A DNA stretch of 64,000 bases from Phreatobacter stygius (lineage in GTDB: Bacteria > Pseudomonadota > Alphaproteobacteria > Rhizobiales > Phreatobacteraceae), in the NCBI RefSeq assembly GCF_005144885.1, contig NZ_CP039690.1, forward strand, positions 5,283,001-5,347,000, written 5' to 3'. Within the stretch, counting starts at the first letter, position 1. Every line of letters starts with the position of its first letter. The notes under the pieces are model-generated. The model ran no database searches, had not been told where the DNA came from, and saw only the letters and a program-made list of their open reading frames with translations. The translations under genes were made by a program, and so were the position numbers. Below are positions 25,925 to 34,288 of the stretch, piece after piece.

Positions 25925-27115
25925 TCAATTGATCGTCTGGCGCGCGATGTCCTTCGGCGCCTTGGTGAGAATTTCGGGCGTCTTGCCGACCACCACCGTG
26001 TCGTCGTGGCGGAAGCCGCCGAGGCCCCATTCATAGATGCCGGGTTCGGCCGAATAGACCTCGTTGGCGATCAAGGGCCGCGTGTTGAAGGCCATGTCCT
26101 CGGGGAATTCATGGCCGAGCGTGCCCATGCCGTGGCCGGTGCGGTGCAGGATCAGTTCGGCGACACCCTCGCGCTCCAGAACCGCCTGGGCGGCCGCGTC
26201 GATGGCGCAGACCGGCTGGCCGGTGACGGCCGCTTCGCAGGCCGCCTCATTGGCCGCGCGTGAGGCCTCATAGAGCTTGATCTGGCGCTGGGACGGCTTG
26301 CCGCAGAACCAGGTGCGTTCGTTTTCGACCACCAGGCCGTTGACCCGCGGAATGACGATATTGACCAGGCCGTGGCCCTCCTCGATGCGCGCGCCGGACG
26401 AGCGGCCGTCGCCATGGGGAGCGCAGCTCGGCGGCCCGGACAGCGTCCAGCAGCGCAGGATTTCCAAGGCTTCGCCGGGAAAGCGCCTGGCCGATTCCTC
26501 GGCCATCAGCGCCGCCATCGACATGTCCAGCTCCTGCACCAGGCGGCCTGGGCGGATGTTCTCGCGATAGCGGTCCTGCACCCAGTCGGTCAGCGCGGCG
26601 ATCTCGCGCATCAGCTGAATCTCTTCGGCATGCTTGACCCAGCGCAGCCGGCGGCATTCGGCGGTCGCCGCCTCGATCTTCAGGTGCGGCAGGAGGCTGG
26701 CCACTTTGCCGAAGGCGCCGCCACCGGCATCGACGCCGATGCGCGTACGGTCAAGGCCCGTTTCCTTCAGCTTGGCCGCGACGACCTCGGCCCACTGGCT
26801 GGCGAGCGGCAGGCGCGCGCCGATGCGCGGATGCTCGGCATAGAAGCTGGCATCGGTGACCCACAGGTGCTGGGCTTCCAGCGTGAAGCGCCAGTGATTG
26901 GTCGAGAGCTCGTTGAGAATGGCGAAGGGCTCGCCATTGCGCGGCACCACGCAGACGATCGGCCGTTCCCAGGGCTGCACGTCGGTGGCGAAATTGGTGA
27001 CGAACTGGAAGAAGTCGCCCTGGGTGAAGGCGAGCGCGTCATAACCTTCGCGATCCATCATGTCGCGCATCAGGCCGTAGCGGTAATCGCGGACGGCGGT
27101 GCCGAGAAAAGCCAT
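25925..27115 (-). CDS. M24-family (creatinase/Xaa-Pro-peptidase-like) protein with altered metal ligands
   Basis: 396 residues. The N-terminal creatinase-like domain (about 1-150) begins DYRYGLMRDMMDREGYDAL; the C-terminal pita-bread domain (about 155-390) has HRTGHGMGTLGHEFPED and YSAEPGIYEWG. In metal-dependent M24 peptidases two Asp ligands lie in a VLLDLG...SDxTRT block. The matching stretch here is LVNIVIP...VENERTW, with no Asp in either place. Creatinase and ectoine hydrolase (DoeA) also lack the usual ligands and keep an ERT-like motif, so an amidinohydrolase/cyclic-amidine function is more likely than peptidase. It lies downstream of a polyamine-type importer that may supply its substrate. 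Confidence 0.78.
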   Translation of the reverse strand: MAFLGTAVRDYRYGLMRDMMDREGYDALAFTQGDFFQFVTNFATDVQPWERPIVCVVPRNGEPFAILNELSTNHWRFTLEAQHLWVTDASFYAEHPRIGARLPLASQWAEVVAAKLKETGLDRTRIGVDAGGGAFGKVASLLPHLKIEAATAECRRLRWVKHAEEIQLMREIAALTDWVQDRYRENIRPGRLVQELDMSMAALMAEESARRFPGEALEILRCWTLSGPPSCAPHGDGRSSGARIEEGHGLVNIVIPRVNGLVVENERTWFCGKPSQRQIKLYEASRAANEAACEAAVTGQPVCAIDAAAQAVLEREGVAELILHRTGHGMGTLGHEFPEDMAFNTRPLIANEVYSAEPGIYEWGLGGFRHDDTVVVGKTPEILTKAPKDIARQTIN

Positions 27116-27185
27116 GGGAGAGCCTCAACGAGTTGGGATTAAGGGCCGTAGAAGGACGCAGCGGACGATGAAGGGCTCCGCCCTT

Positions 27186-27345
27186 CACCCCCCCGGCGGG
27201 GGGGGGCGGCCGAAGGCCGGGAGAGGGGAGCTGGTGCTCTCCGGGCAGGCACCATGCGCAGCAGGCGAAGTCCTGACCGAGAAGGGCAGTTCCCCCTCTC
27301 CCGACCGCCGAGGGGCGGTCGACCTCCCCCCGCCGGGGGGAGGTG
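27186..27345. repeat. Paired GC-rich palindromic element, type A (copy 2)
   Basis: The left half (27186-27230) has CACCCCCCCGG/CGGGGGGGG and GGCCGAAGGCC hairpins then GGGAGAGGGGA. The right half (27292-27345) has CCCCCTCTCCCGACCGCC, GGCGGTCGACC and a CCTCCCCCC/GGGGGGAGG hairpin. The plan matches the element at 4103-4260. It occupies the gap between the permease gene and the M24 gene. Homopolymer G/C runs here are prone to sequencing error. Confidence 0.75.
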
Positions 27346-27394
27346 AGGGCGGTGGTTCATAGGTCCTTGGGGCCACGTATCCTCTCCCCACGCT

Positions 27395-28225
27395 TCACCG
27401 TCTGTAGCGTCGGCCGAGCACGGTGCTGCCGACCGCGGTCAGCGTCAGCGTCACGATCAGCAGCAGGAAGGCGAGCGCCGCGCCGAACGGCCAGTTATTG
27501 CCCTTGACGAACTGGTCGTAGACCGCCGGCGCCATCATCTTGAACTGCGGCCCGCCGAGCAGCACCGGCGTCGCATAGGCATTCATGCAGAGGATGAAGA
27601 CGAGCACCGAGCCGGCGGCGACGCCGGGCATGGCGAGCGGCAGCACCACCCGGCGGAACACGGTTACCGGCCGGGCGCCGAGATTGGCCGCCGCCTCTTC
27701 GGTCTGGCGCGGAATGCCTTCGATGACCGCCGCGAGCGTCAGGATCATGTAGGGCAGCACCACCGCCACGATGCCGACCACCACCGCGCCGGTCGTGTAC
27801 ATCATCTGGAACGACGACGAGATGATGCCGGTGCCCTTCAGCGTGGCATTGATCGCGCCGTCGGTGCCGAGCAGGGCGAGCCAGCCGGCCGAGCGGATGA
27901 CATTGCCGACGAACAGCGGAAACAGCGTCAGGATGGTGACGACGCTCTTCCACCGGCTCTGCATGCGGGCGAGCGAATAGGCCGCGGGAAAGCCGATGAT
28001 CAAGGCGATCAGCGTGCAGGCGAAGGCCATCAGAAGTGTCGAGCTGAGCACGTTCTGGTAGTACGGATCGCGAAACGCCTGGGCGTAATTGTCCAGCGTC
28101 AGCGCCTCCACCATCAGCTCGGTCGGGCTGAAGCGGTTGAGCGAGATGCGGAACAGAATGGCCATCGGCGCCGCCAGCAGCGCCAGGACCAGAAGACCCG
28201 CGGGCAGGATGAGAAGGGCCATCAT
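27395..28225 (-). CDS. ABC transporter permease, PotB-like
   Basis: 276-277 residues with about six membrane segments. The ATPase-contact loop is EEAAANLGARPVTVFRRVVL. The frame is open to 28318 but its first 31 codons are the 7-base repeat element (reading PFAISHSPFAG), so the start is the ATG pair at 28225/28222, with GGTGAC upstream. It is the fourth gene of the minus-strand importer, after PotC-, PotA- and PotD-like genes. Confidence 0.85.
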   Translation of the reverse strand: MMALLILPAGLLVLALLAAPMAILFRISLNRFSPTELMVEALTLDNYAQAFRDPYYQNVLSSTLLMAFACTLIALIIGFPAAYSLARMQSRWKSVVTILTLFPLFVGNVIRSAGWLALLGTDGAINATLKGTGIISSSFQMMYTTGAVVVGIVAVVLPYMILTLAAVIEGIPRQTEEAAANLGARPVTVFRRVVLPLAMPGVAAGSVLVFILCMNAYATPVLLGGPQFKMMAPAVYDQFVKGNNWPFGAALAFLLLIVTLTLTAVGSTVLGRRYRR

Positions 28226-28230
28226 GTCAC

Positions 28231-28371
28231 CGGCGAATGGCGAATGGCTGATGGCGAATGGAGGCTGTTCGGCACATCGGTCGGTCGTCCCTGGTGGTTG
28301 GCTCTGCGGGCATCTCACGCGAGCCTCGAATGCGGGGCAGCCCCATTCGCTATTCGCTATTCGTCATTCGC
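28231..28371. repeat. 7-base-unit inverted repeat element (copy a)
   Basis: The left arm is built of GGCGAAT/GGCGAATGG units (28231-28260) and the right arm of ATTCGCT/ATTCGTC units (28342-28371), about 80 bases apart. It sits between the PotD-like and PotB-like genes of one operon. The inner GGGGCATGATGC/GCATCATGCCCC palindrome seen in other copies is reduced here to GCCCCATTCGC. Confidence 0.75.
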
Positions 28372-28373
28372 TT

Positions 28374-29411
28374 TCAGCCTTTGAACTGCTTGTTCCAGAA
28401 ATCCAGGATCTGGCTCTGGCTACGCGTGACATAGGCGAAGTCGGGCGTCAGCAGCCGGGCGCGTTCGGCGTCCGACAGCGCCAGCTGCTGGGCAAGTTCC
28501 GGCGGCAGCGTGGCGGTGGTGACCGTCGGCACATAGCCCATGCGGTCGGCGAAACCGGCCTGCGCCTTGGGATCCAGCATGGCATCGAGGTAGCGCCAGG
28601 CATTGTCCTTGTTGCGGGCGTTTTTCGGCACGCCCGCCTCGAACACGATGGTGGTCGCGCCTTCCGCCGGCACCACGTGCTTCAAGGGAATGCCGGCCTT
28701 CTGCCACATGAAGCCGCGCGCCATCCACATGACGGTGAGCCAGACCTCCTCGGCCTTCAGCGCCGCGGCCAGCGCCTCGTTGGACGGATAGAGCTTCACG
28801 TCGAGCGAGCGCCATTCCATCAGCTTCTTCTGGGCCGGCTCGTAGTTCGACACGCTGCCGCCGCCGGCCAGCGCCGCGGATTCGGTATTGGCGAGGTAGA
28901 GAATGTCCGAAAGCCCGACCCGGCCGCGCCATTTCGGATCGAACAGGTCGGCGTAGGACTTCGGCGGCACCGGCACCTTGTTCGGATTGTAGAGGATCAC
29001 CCGGTAGGAATAGATGTGCGGGATGGCGTAGCTCTTGCGCAGCGCCGGGATGATCGCGCTCGCCCCCTTCACCTTGTCGAGCGGCACCTCGTCGAACACG
29101 CCCTGCTGGGCGATCAGGTACATGTCGCTGTCGGACAGGCAGGCGACGTCCATGGCGCCGCGCCGGCTTTGCCGTTCGGCGATCAGCTTGGTCTTGCGCG
29201 GGTCGGCATTGGCGAGGTCCTGCAGGATCTCGACGCCTTGCGGCTTCATCAGCGGGGTGTCGATCATCTGGCGCAGCAGCTCGCCATAATCGCCGCCCCA
29301 GGTGCCGATGATCGCCTGGTTGGCTTGGGCCTCGGCCAGGCCGGGCAGGCCGGCGGTATAGGCTGCGAGCGCACCGGCGCCCATCAATGTATCGCGACGG
29401 GTCAGGCTCAT
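28374..29411 (-). CDS. ABC transporter substrate-binding protein, PotD-like
   Basis: A 345-residue type II periplasmic binding protein. The N terminus MSLTRRDTLMGAGALAAYTAG is a Tat-type signal with cleavage near AEAQA. The mature part has the PotD-like VGLSDILYLANTE and MEWRSLDVKLYPSNE. It starts 2 bases after the ATPase stop. The substrate is unknown: polyamines are possible, but the linked creatinase-like M24 protein points to a guanidino or cyclic-amidine compound. Confidence 0.85.
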   Translation of the reverse strand: MSLTRRDTLMGAGALAAYTAGLPGLAEAQANQAIIGTWGGDYGELLRQMIDTPLMKPQGVEILQDLANADPRKTKLIAERQSRRGAMDVACLSDSDMYLIAQQGVFDEVPLDKVKGASAIIPALRKSYAIPHIYSYRVILYNPNKVPVPPKSYADLFDPKWRGRVGLSDILYLANTESAALAGGGSVSNYEPAQKKLMEWRSLDVKLYPSNEALAAALKAEEVWLTVMWMARGFMWQKAGIPLKHVVPAEGATTIVFEAGVPKNARNKDNAWRYLDAMLDPKAQAGFADRMGYVPTVTTATLPPELAQQLALSDAERARLLTPDFAYVTRSQSQILDFWNKQFKG

Positions 29412-29413
29412 GA

Positions 29414-30532
29414 TCAGGCTCCTTGGTGCAGATCTTGGCGGTGCAGATCTTGGTGGTGGATGTCGTCGGTCGGCGGCAGGATGCGGGCGGCGGCCTGGTC
29501 CCAGCTCACCGTCACCGGTTCGCCCGGGCGCAGGCCTTTCAAGGGGTCGTCGCCGGCCGGCGTCGCCTGGACGGCGAGCAGGCTGAGGCCGCCGAGGTCG
29601 AGGTGATATTCGGTCTGGGCGCCGAGATAGGTCACGGCGGAAAGGCGCGCCGGCACGCCGGACTGCTGGTCGGGCCGACTGCCGGCCTGGAGCAGGATCC
29701 GTTCGGGGCGGAGCGCTATCGTTCCGGCCGCCGTTTTCGCCGTATCGGTGGCGCAGGGGATGAGCACGCCGGAGCCGGCACGGAACTGGCCGTCGGCCTC
29801 GACCGCGCCCTCGATCAGGTTGCAGCGGCCGACGAAGCCGGCGACGAAGGCATCGGCCGGGCGTTCGTAGAGGTCTTCCGCCGTGCCGATCTGGCGCACC
29901 CGGCCGCGGTCCATCACGACGAGCCGGTCGGCCATGGTCAGCGCCTCCTCCTGGTCGTGGGTGACGATCAGGGTGGTCAGGCCGAGCCGCTGCTGCAGGT
30001 TGCGGATTTCGAGCCGCACCTCGCCACGCAGTTTGGCGTCGAGATTGGACAAGGGCTCGTCGAGCAGGAAGACGGCGGGGTTGATGACCAGCGCGCGGGC
30101 CAGCGCCACGCGCTGCTGCTGGCCGCCGGAAAGCTCGCGGGGCAGCCGCTGGCTCAGGTGATCGAGCCGCACCATGCGCAGCACCTCGGCAATGCGCGTG
30201 TCGCGTTCGGCCTGGCCGACCTTGCGCATTTCCAGGCCGAAGGAGATGTTTTCGGCCACCGTCATATGCGGGAACAGGGCATAGGACTGGAACACCATGC
30301 CGGTGTCGCGGGCATGCGGCGGCTTGGCCGTCACGTCCTCGCCGCCGATGATCACCCGGCCGGCGGTGGGTTTGATGAAACCCGCCACCATGCGCAGCGT
30401 CGTGGTCTTGCCGCAGCCCGACGGCCCGAGCAGCGCCACCAGCTCGCCCTCGGCCACATCGAGGTCGACGCCGGCGACGGCGAGCGCCTCGTTGTAGCGC
30501 TTGGAGAGCTGTTCGAGCCTGAGATTGCCCAT
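29414..30532 (-). CDS. ABC transporter ATP-binding protein, PotA-like
   Basis: A 372-residue ATPase with Walker A GPSGCGKTT, signature LSGGQQQRVA, Walker B VFLLDEPLSNLD, H-loop VTHDQEEA and a C-terminal TOBE domain (from about 280, ALRPERILLQ). It lies 16 bases downstream of the PotC-like gene. The C terminus has a short direct duplication (HHQDLHRQDLHQ), matching repeats of CAGATCTTGG in the DNA at 29428-29455. Confidence 0.88.
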   Translation of the reverse strand: MGNLRLEQLSKRYNEALAVAGVDLDVAEGELVALLGPSGCGKTTTLRMVAGFIKPTAGRVIIGGEDVTAKPPHARDTGMVFQSYALFPHMTVAENISFGLEMRKVGQAERDTRIAEVLRMVRLDHLSQRLPRELSGGQQQRVALARALVINPAVFLLDEPLSNLDAKLRGEVRLEIRNLQQRLGLTTLIVTHDQEEALTMADRLVVMDRGRVRQIGTAEDLYERPADAFVAGFVGRCNLIEGAVEADGQFRAGSGVLIPCATDTAKTAAGTIALRPERILLQAGSRPDQQSGVPARLSAVTYLGAQTEYHLDLGGLSLLAVQATPAGDDPLKGLRPGEPVTVSWDQAAARILPPTDDIHHQDLHRQDLHQGA

Positions 30533-30548
30533 CGTGCGTCCTTGAAAC

Positions 30549-31457
30549 CTAGAGAACCCTGGACAGCTTCACGAACCGGTCGGTGATCAGCATGAGGGCG
30601 CCGATCAGCACGATCTGGACGGTCGCGACCGCTGCCAGTGTCGGATCCATGCGGAATTCCAGATAGTTGAGCATCGCCACCGGCAGCGTGGTCAGCCCCG
30701 GGCCGACCAGCAGCAAGGTGATCTCGAGATTCTCGAAACTGGCGATGAAGGAAAAGATCGAGGCCGCCACGATGCCCGGCCTGAGCATCGGCAAGGTGAT
30801 GCGGGTGAACACCACGAAAGGGCTGGCGCCGAGATTGGCGGCGGCTTCTTCCGGCGCCCGGTCGAGGCCCTGCAGGCTGGCGGTGGCGAGCCGCACCGTC
30901 CAGGGAATGGTCAACAGCACATGGGCCGCGACCAGGCCGACAATGGTGGCGTTGACGTCGTGGTCGAGGGCGTTTTCGAGCTTCAGGTAGAACATGTAGA
31001 GCGCCGCGCCCGCCACCACGCCGGGCATGGCGAGCGGGCCGAGCAGCAGGCTGTTGATCGCCGGCTTGCCGGGCAGGCTGGAGCGCACCAGGGCGAGCGC
31101 GGCTGCCGTGCCGAGCGGCACGCCGATGATCGTCGCGGCGAGCGCCACCTTCAGGCTGGTCTCGAAGCCACGGGCGAATTCCCGTTTCGACCAGGCATTG
31201 ACATACCATTGGAAGGTCAGCCCGCTCGGCGGGAAGGAGACGATCTCGTCAGCGAAGAACGAGGTGATCACCACCAGCACGACCGGCGCGAAAATCAGGG
31301 CGTAGGCCGCGATCACGGCGAGCCGGAAGGCGATGCGGCCGGCGCTGGCCAGGATCGGCGCCGAAGCGGCGGGCAGGGTGGCCGTGCCCGAAGCCGGGCC
31401 GGCCGTGGCTTCGGCAAGACGCAGGGGGTCGTCGGATGCCCTCATGAGGTGGCTCAT
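30549..31457 (-). CDS. ABC transporter permease, PotC-like
   Basis: 302 residues with about six membrane segments after a 35-residue cytoplasmic N terminus rich in Ala and Pro. The ATPase-contact loop is EEAAANLGASPFVVFTRITLPML. I use the ATG at 31457, which has GAGG about 8 bases upstream; ATG 31445 is an alternative. As the first gene of the importer its upstream gap (31458-31738) probably holds the promoter, unless transcription reads in from the Bug gene. Confidence 0.87.
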   Translation of the reverse strand: MSHLMRASDDPLRLAEATAGPASGTATLPAASAPILASAGRIAFRLAVIAAYALIFAPVVLVVITSFFADEIVSFPPSGLTFQWYVNAWSKREFARGFETSLKVALAATIIGVPLGTAAALALVRSSLPGKPAINSLLLGPLAMPGVVAGAALYMFYLKLENALDHDVNATIVGLVAAHVLLTIPWTVRLATASLQGLDRAPEEAAANLGASPFVVFTRITLPMLRPGIVAASIFSFIASFENLEITLLLVGPGLTTLPVAMLNYLEFRMDPTLAAVATVQIVLIGALMLITDRFVKLSRVL

Positions 31458-31616
31458 CCTGCCTCGCGCGGGGGCGCACGAGGTCGTTTCAAATGTCGGG
31501 AAAATCCGCAGGGCCGGCAGCTGCCGTCACGGCTGATACATTCAGACTGACCTGCTTGTAAGTATGAGTCAAGCGGGGCCGGATGGGGCTGCGGGAGAAA
31601 ATTTTTAAGGCGCGGA

Positions 31617-31690
31617 CCGGGCGAATGGCGCGTGGCGAATGGCGAGTGGGGATGCGCACGAACCTTCTCCCTTGGACGGAGAGGGTTCGT
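31617..31690. repeat. 7-base-unit element (copy b, partial) with a palindrome
   Basis: GGCGAATGGCGCGTGGCGAATGG-type units at 31617-31650 form only one arm. They are followed by an AACCTTCTCCC/GGAGAGGGTT hairpin (31660-31688) related to the type B element. There is no opposite arm. It lies in the 281-base gap between the Bug gene and the PotC-like gene. Confidence 0.6.
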
Positions 31691-31738
31691 TGGCGTCTTT
31701 CCATTCGAGGCCGGCATGAGGGCCACCCTGCGCCACCC

Positions 31739-32713
31739 TCAATCCGGCGTGATGCCGGCGGCGCTCACCACCCGGCCCCATTTCTCCACCTCCTGGCGGA
31801 TATAGGCGGCGAAGCGCTCGGGTGGGCCGCCCTGGATCTCGATGCCGAGCGTGGTCAAGGCCATCCGCACGTCGGGGGCCTCGAGCGCGGCATTGATCTC
31901 GCGGTTCAGCCGCGCGACGATCTCGCGCGGCGTGCCGGCCGGCGCCAGGATGCCGCCCCAGGTATTGGCGTCGTAACCGGCAAGGCCGGTCTCGGCGAGC
32001 GTCGGGATGGCCGGCAGCGACGGCGAGCGGCTGGTGGTGGTCACCGCGAGCGCCCGGACGCCGCCCGACTGGACGTGCGGCAGGATGGCGGTGATCGTGT
32101 CGAAGATGATCTGGGTGCGGCCGACCAGGAGGTCGCTATGGGCGGCCGTGCTGCCGCGATAGGGCACGTGCAGCATGGTGGTTCCGGTCATCGACTTGAA
32201 CAGCTCGGCCGCCATGTGCAGCGAACTGCCCTTGCCCGACGAGGCGAAGGTGGCGGTGGTCGGATTGGCCTTGATCCAGGCGATCAGCTCGGGAACCGTG
32301 GTGGCCGGCACCGAGGGGTGAATGGCCAGTACCAGCGGCACCACATGGGTGAACACGACAGGTTCGAAATCGGCGATCGGGTCATAAGGCAACTGCCGGA
32401 ACAGATGCTTGTTGGTGGCGTGGCTGGAGGCGACGATGACCAGCGTATGGCCGTCGGGCGCGCTCTTGGCGACCACGTCGGTGCCCAGATTGTTGGAGGC
32501 GCCCGGCCGGTTCTCCACCACCACCGCCTGGCCCATGAAGATCTGCAGCTTGTCGGCGACACGCCGGGCGATGACGTCGATTGCGCCGCCGGGTGTTGCC
32601 GGCACGATGATGCGGATCATCTGCGACGGATAGGTCTGGGCCTGTGGTTGCGACGGCCAGATCAGGGCCATGCTCGCGAGCAAGGCGCCCAAGACAATGT
32701 GAGGTATTGGCAT
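31739..32713 (-). CDS. Tripartite tricarboxylate transporter (Bug/TctC) substrate-binding protein
   Basis: A 324-residue periplasmic protein with a signal peptide ending QPQAQ (about residue 26). Bug-family marks are MIRIIVPATPGGAIDVIARR, VVVENRPGASNNLGTD and LPAIPTLAETGLAGYD. No TctA/TctB membrane genes are nearby, which is common for Bug proteins that share transporters or act as sensors. It is divergent from the threonine-synthase-like gene, with a 336-base gap. Confidence 0.88.
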   Translation of the reverse strand: MPIPHIVLGALLASMALIWPSQPQAQTYPSQMIRIIVPATPGGAIDVIARRVADKLQIFMGQAVVVENRPGASNNLGTDVVAKSAPDGHTLVIVASSHATNKHLFRQLPYDPIADFEPVVFTHVVPLVLAIHPSVPATTVPELIAWIKANPTTATFASSGKGSSLHMAAELFKSMTGTTMLHVPYRGSTAAHSDLLVGRTQIIFDTITAILPHVQSGGVRALAVTTTSRSPSLPAIPTLAETGLAGYDANTWGGILAPAGTPREIVARLNREINAALEAPDVRMALTTLGIEIQGGPPERFAAYIRQEVEKWGRVVSAAGITPD

Positions 32714-33049
32714 ATGGCATTCCTCCCTGTTCGTTTTTATTGATCGGCCTCTGCTCTTGTTTTTGGGTGAGCAGTTCTTGGCCGATACTCTGGAGGGCAG
32801 GGCGACAAGTCAATGATTGCAGCCGCATGGCGCCATCGATAGCCGTGCGCAAAACCATGCCGTCGCCATGCTCAGCGGGCCGGCGCATTTTTTGGTGCGT
32901 CCCGGCACCGCGCAAGGCGCCGGCCCTCACGGCCAATGGCGAAATCGCATAACCTCGCGGCAATCCCCGAGGCCGAATCTCGGCTCCGGATATTGGCATC
33001 TGCGCTGCCCGGGCTTTCGCAGGGCCCGCGGCACGAGGGAGTTCCGAGC
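32714..33049. promoter_or_regulatory. Divergent intergenic region, Bug gene / threonine-synthase-like gene
   Basis: Shared upstream region of two divergent genes. The part next to the Bug gene (32725-32780) is comparatively T-rich. The frame of the threonine-synthase-like gene stays open back to 32936, but GGGAG ahead of the GTG at 33050 supports the later start. I cannot name an operator. Confidence 0.3.
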
Positions 33050-34210
33050 GTGAACGATCAAGGCAACGACCTGCCGGCGACATCAGCCTATCTCGACATG
33101 GACACGGCTGAGCACCTGCCGCTCGACCGGCCGGTCTGGCGTTCGGCCTCGGGCCGGCCCTTGATGATCACGCCGCTTGCCGGCATCCGGCGCGGCGATA
33201 TCGACCGCTCCAACCGTTCGCTCTGGCGTTACGCCAAGAGCCTGCCGCTGCACGTCGCCGAACCGATCAGCCTGGGCGAGGGCTGCACGCCGCTGGTCGA
33301 GCGCAAGGTCGACGGCGCCGGCGTGTTCTGCAAGCTCGAATGGGTGATGCCGACGGGCAGTTTCAAGGACCGCGGTGCTTCGGTCATGCTCTCGGTGCTG
33401 CGCCAGCAGGGCATCGATGCCGTACTGGAGGACAGTTCCGGCAATGGCGGCGCGGCCATTGCCGGTTATGCCGCGGCCGGCGGCATGAAGGCCAAGATCC
33501 TGGTGCCGGCTTCGACGCAACCCGGCAAGACCGTGCAGATGCGCGCCTATGGCGCCGAGGTCGAACTCGTCGAGGGGCCACGCCAGGCAACCGCCGATGC
33601 GGCGGTGCGCCAGTCCGACACGATCTTTTACGCCAGCCACAACTGGCAGGCCTTTTTCCTGCAGGGCACCAAGACGCTCGCCTACGAACTCTGGGAGGAC
33701 TTGGGCTTTCGCGCGCCGGACAATGTCATCATACCCCTGGGCGCGGGCAGCAATGTACTCGGCTGCGACATCGGTTTCGGCGAACTGAAGCGCTCCGGCG
33801 AGATCGACCGGCTGCCGCGATTGTTCGGTGTCCAGCCGGAGCGCTGCGCGCCGATCCATGCAAGCTTCGTCGCCGGCGTCGACATGCCGGTGCCGGTCGA
33901 GATCGGCCCGACCATTGCCGAAGGCACGGCGATCGCCCAGCCGGTGCGGCTGAAGGAAGTGATCGCGGCGCTTCGCCGCTCGGGCGGGCGGACGGTCACG
34001 GTCTCGGAAGCGGCGCTCGAGGCGGCGCTCTGGCAGTCGGCGCGGGAAGGGCTCTATGTCGAGCCGACCTCGGCCGGCACTTTTGCCGCCTACAGACAGT
34101 TGCTGGCGGCAGGCGTGATCGGCCGGGACCAGACGACCGTGCTGGTGCTCACCGGCTCGGGGCTCAAGGCGACGCAGCGGGTGGCCGGGCTGATGGGGGT
34201 CGAGATGTGA
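33050..34210 (+). CDS. Threonine-synthase-like PLP-dependent enzyme
   Basis: 386 residues of fold-type II PLP enzyme. The Schiff-base Lys is in PTGSFKDRGASVML, the phosphate/substrate loop is EDSSGNGGAAIAGYAA, and the C-terminal LVLTGSGLKAT is typical of threonine synthase. The start is the GTG at 33050 with GGGAG upstream; an ATG at 32936 is in frame but would add 38 residues that look like intergenic DNA. Because it lies outside a Thr operon and opposite a Bug transporter gene, it may act on another amino acid (threonine synthase, dehydratase or diaminopropionate-lyase-like). Confidence 0.8.
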   Translation: MNDQGNDLPATSAYLDMDTAEHLPLDRPVWRSASGRPLMITPLAGIRRGDIDRSNRSLWRYAKSLPLHVAEPISLGEGCTPLVERKVDGAGVFCKLEWVMPTGSFKDRGASVMLSVLRQQGIDAVLEDSSGNGGAAIAGYAAAGGMKAKILVPASTQPGKTVQMRAYGAEVELVEGPRQATADAAVRQSDTIFYASHNWQAFFLQGTKTLAYELWEDLGFRAPDNVIIPLGAGSNVLGCDIGFGELKRSGEIDRLPRLFGVQPERCAPIHASFVAGVDMPVPVEIGPTIAEGTAIAQPVRLKEVIAALRRSGGRTVTVSEAALEAALWQSAREGLYVEPTSAGTFAAYRQLLAAGVIGRDQTTVLVLTGSGLKATQRVAGLMGVEM

Positions 34211-34212
34211 AA

Positions 34213-34287
34213 CGGGCGAGTGGCGAATGGGGATGATGCCAAAGGCTTCGCGCAAACCCTATTCGCCACTCGCTATTCGCCATTCCC
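34213..34287. repeat. 7-base-unit inverted repeat element (copy c)
   Basis: The left arm GGCGAGTGGCGAATGGGG then ATGATGCC starts 3 bases after the threonine-synthase-like stop. The right arm (ATTCGCCACTCGCTATTCGC and ATTCCCCC) ends 2 bases before the LuxR stop. The whole gap between these convergent genes is this element, so it may serve as a bidirectional terminator. Confidence 0.75.
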
Positions 34288-34288
34288 C

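Noticed and set aside
28226-28318. N-terminal extension of the PotB-like permease
   Set aside because: The extension is translated repeat element (HSPFAG-like sequence); the ATG at 28225 with GGTGAC upstream gives the family length.
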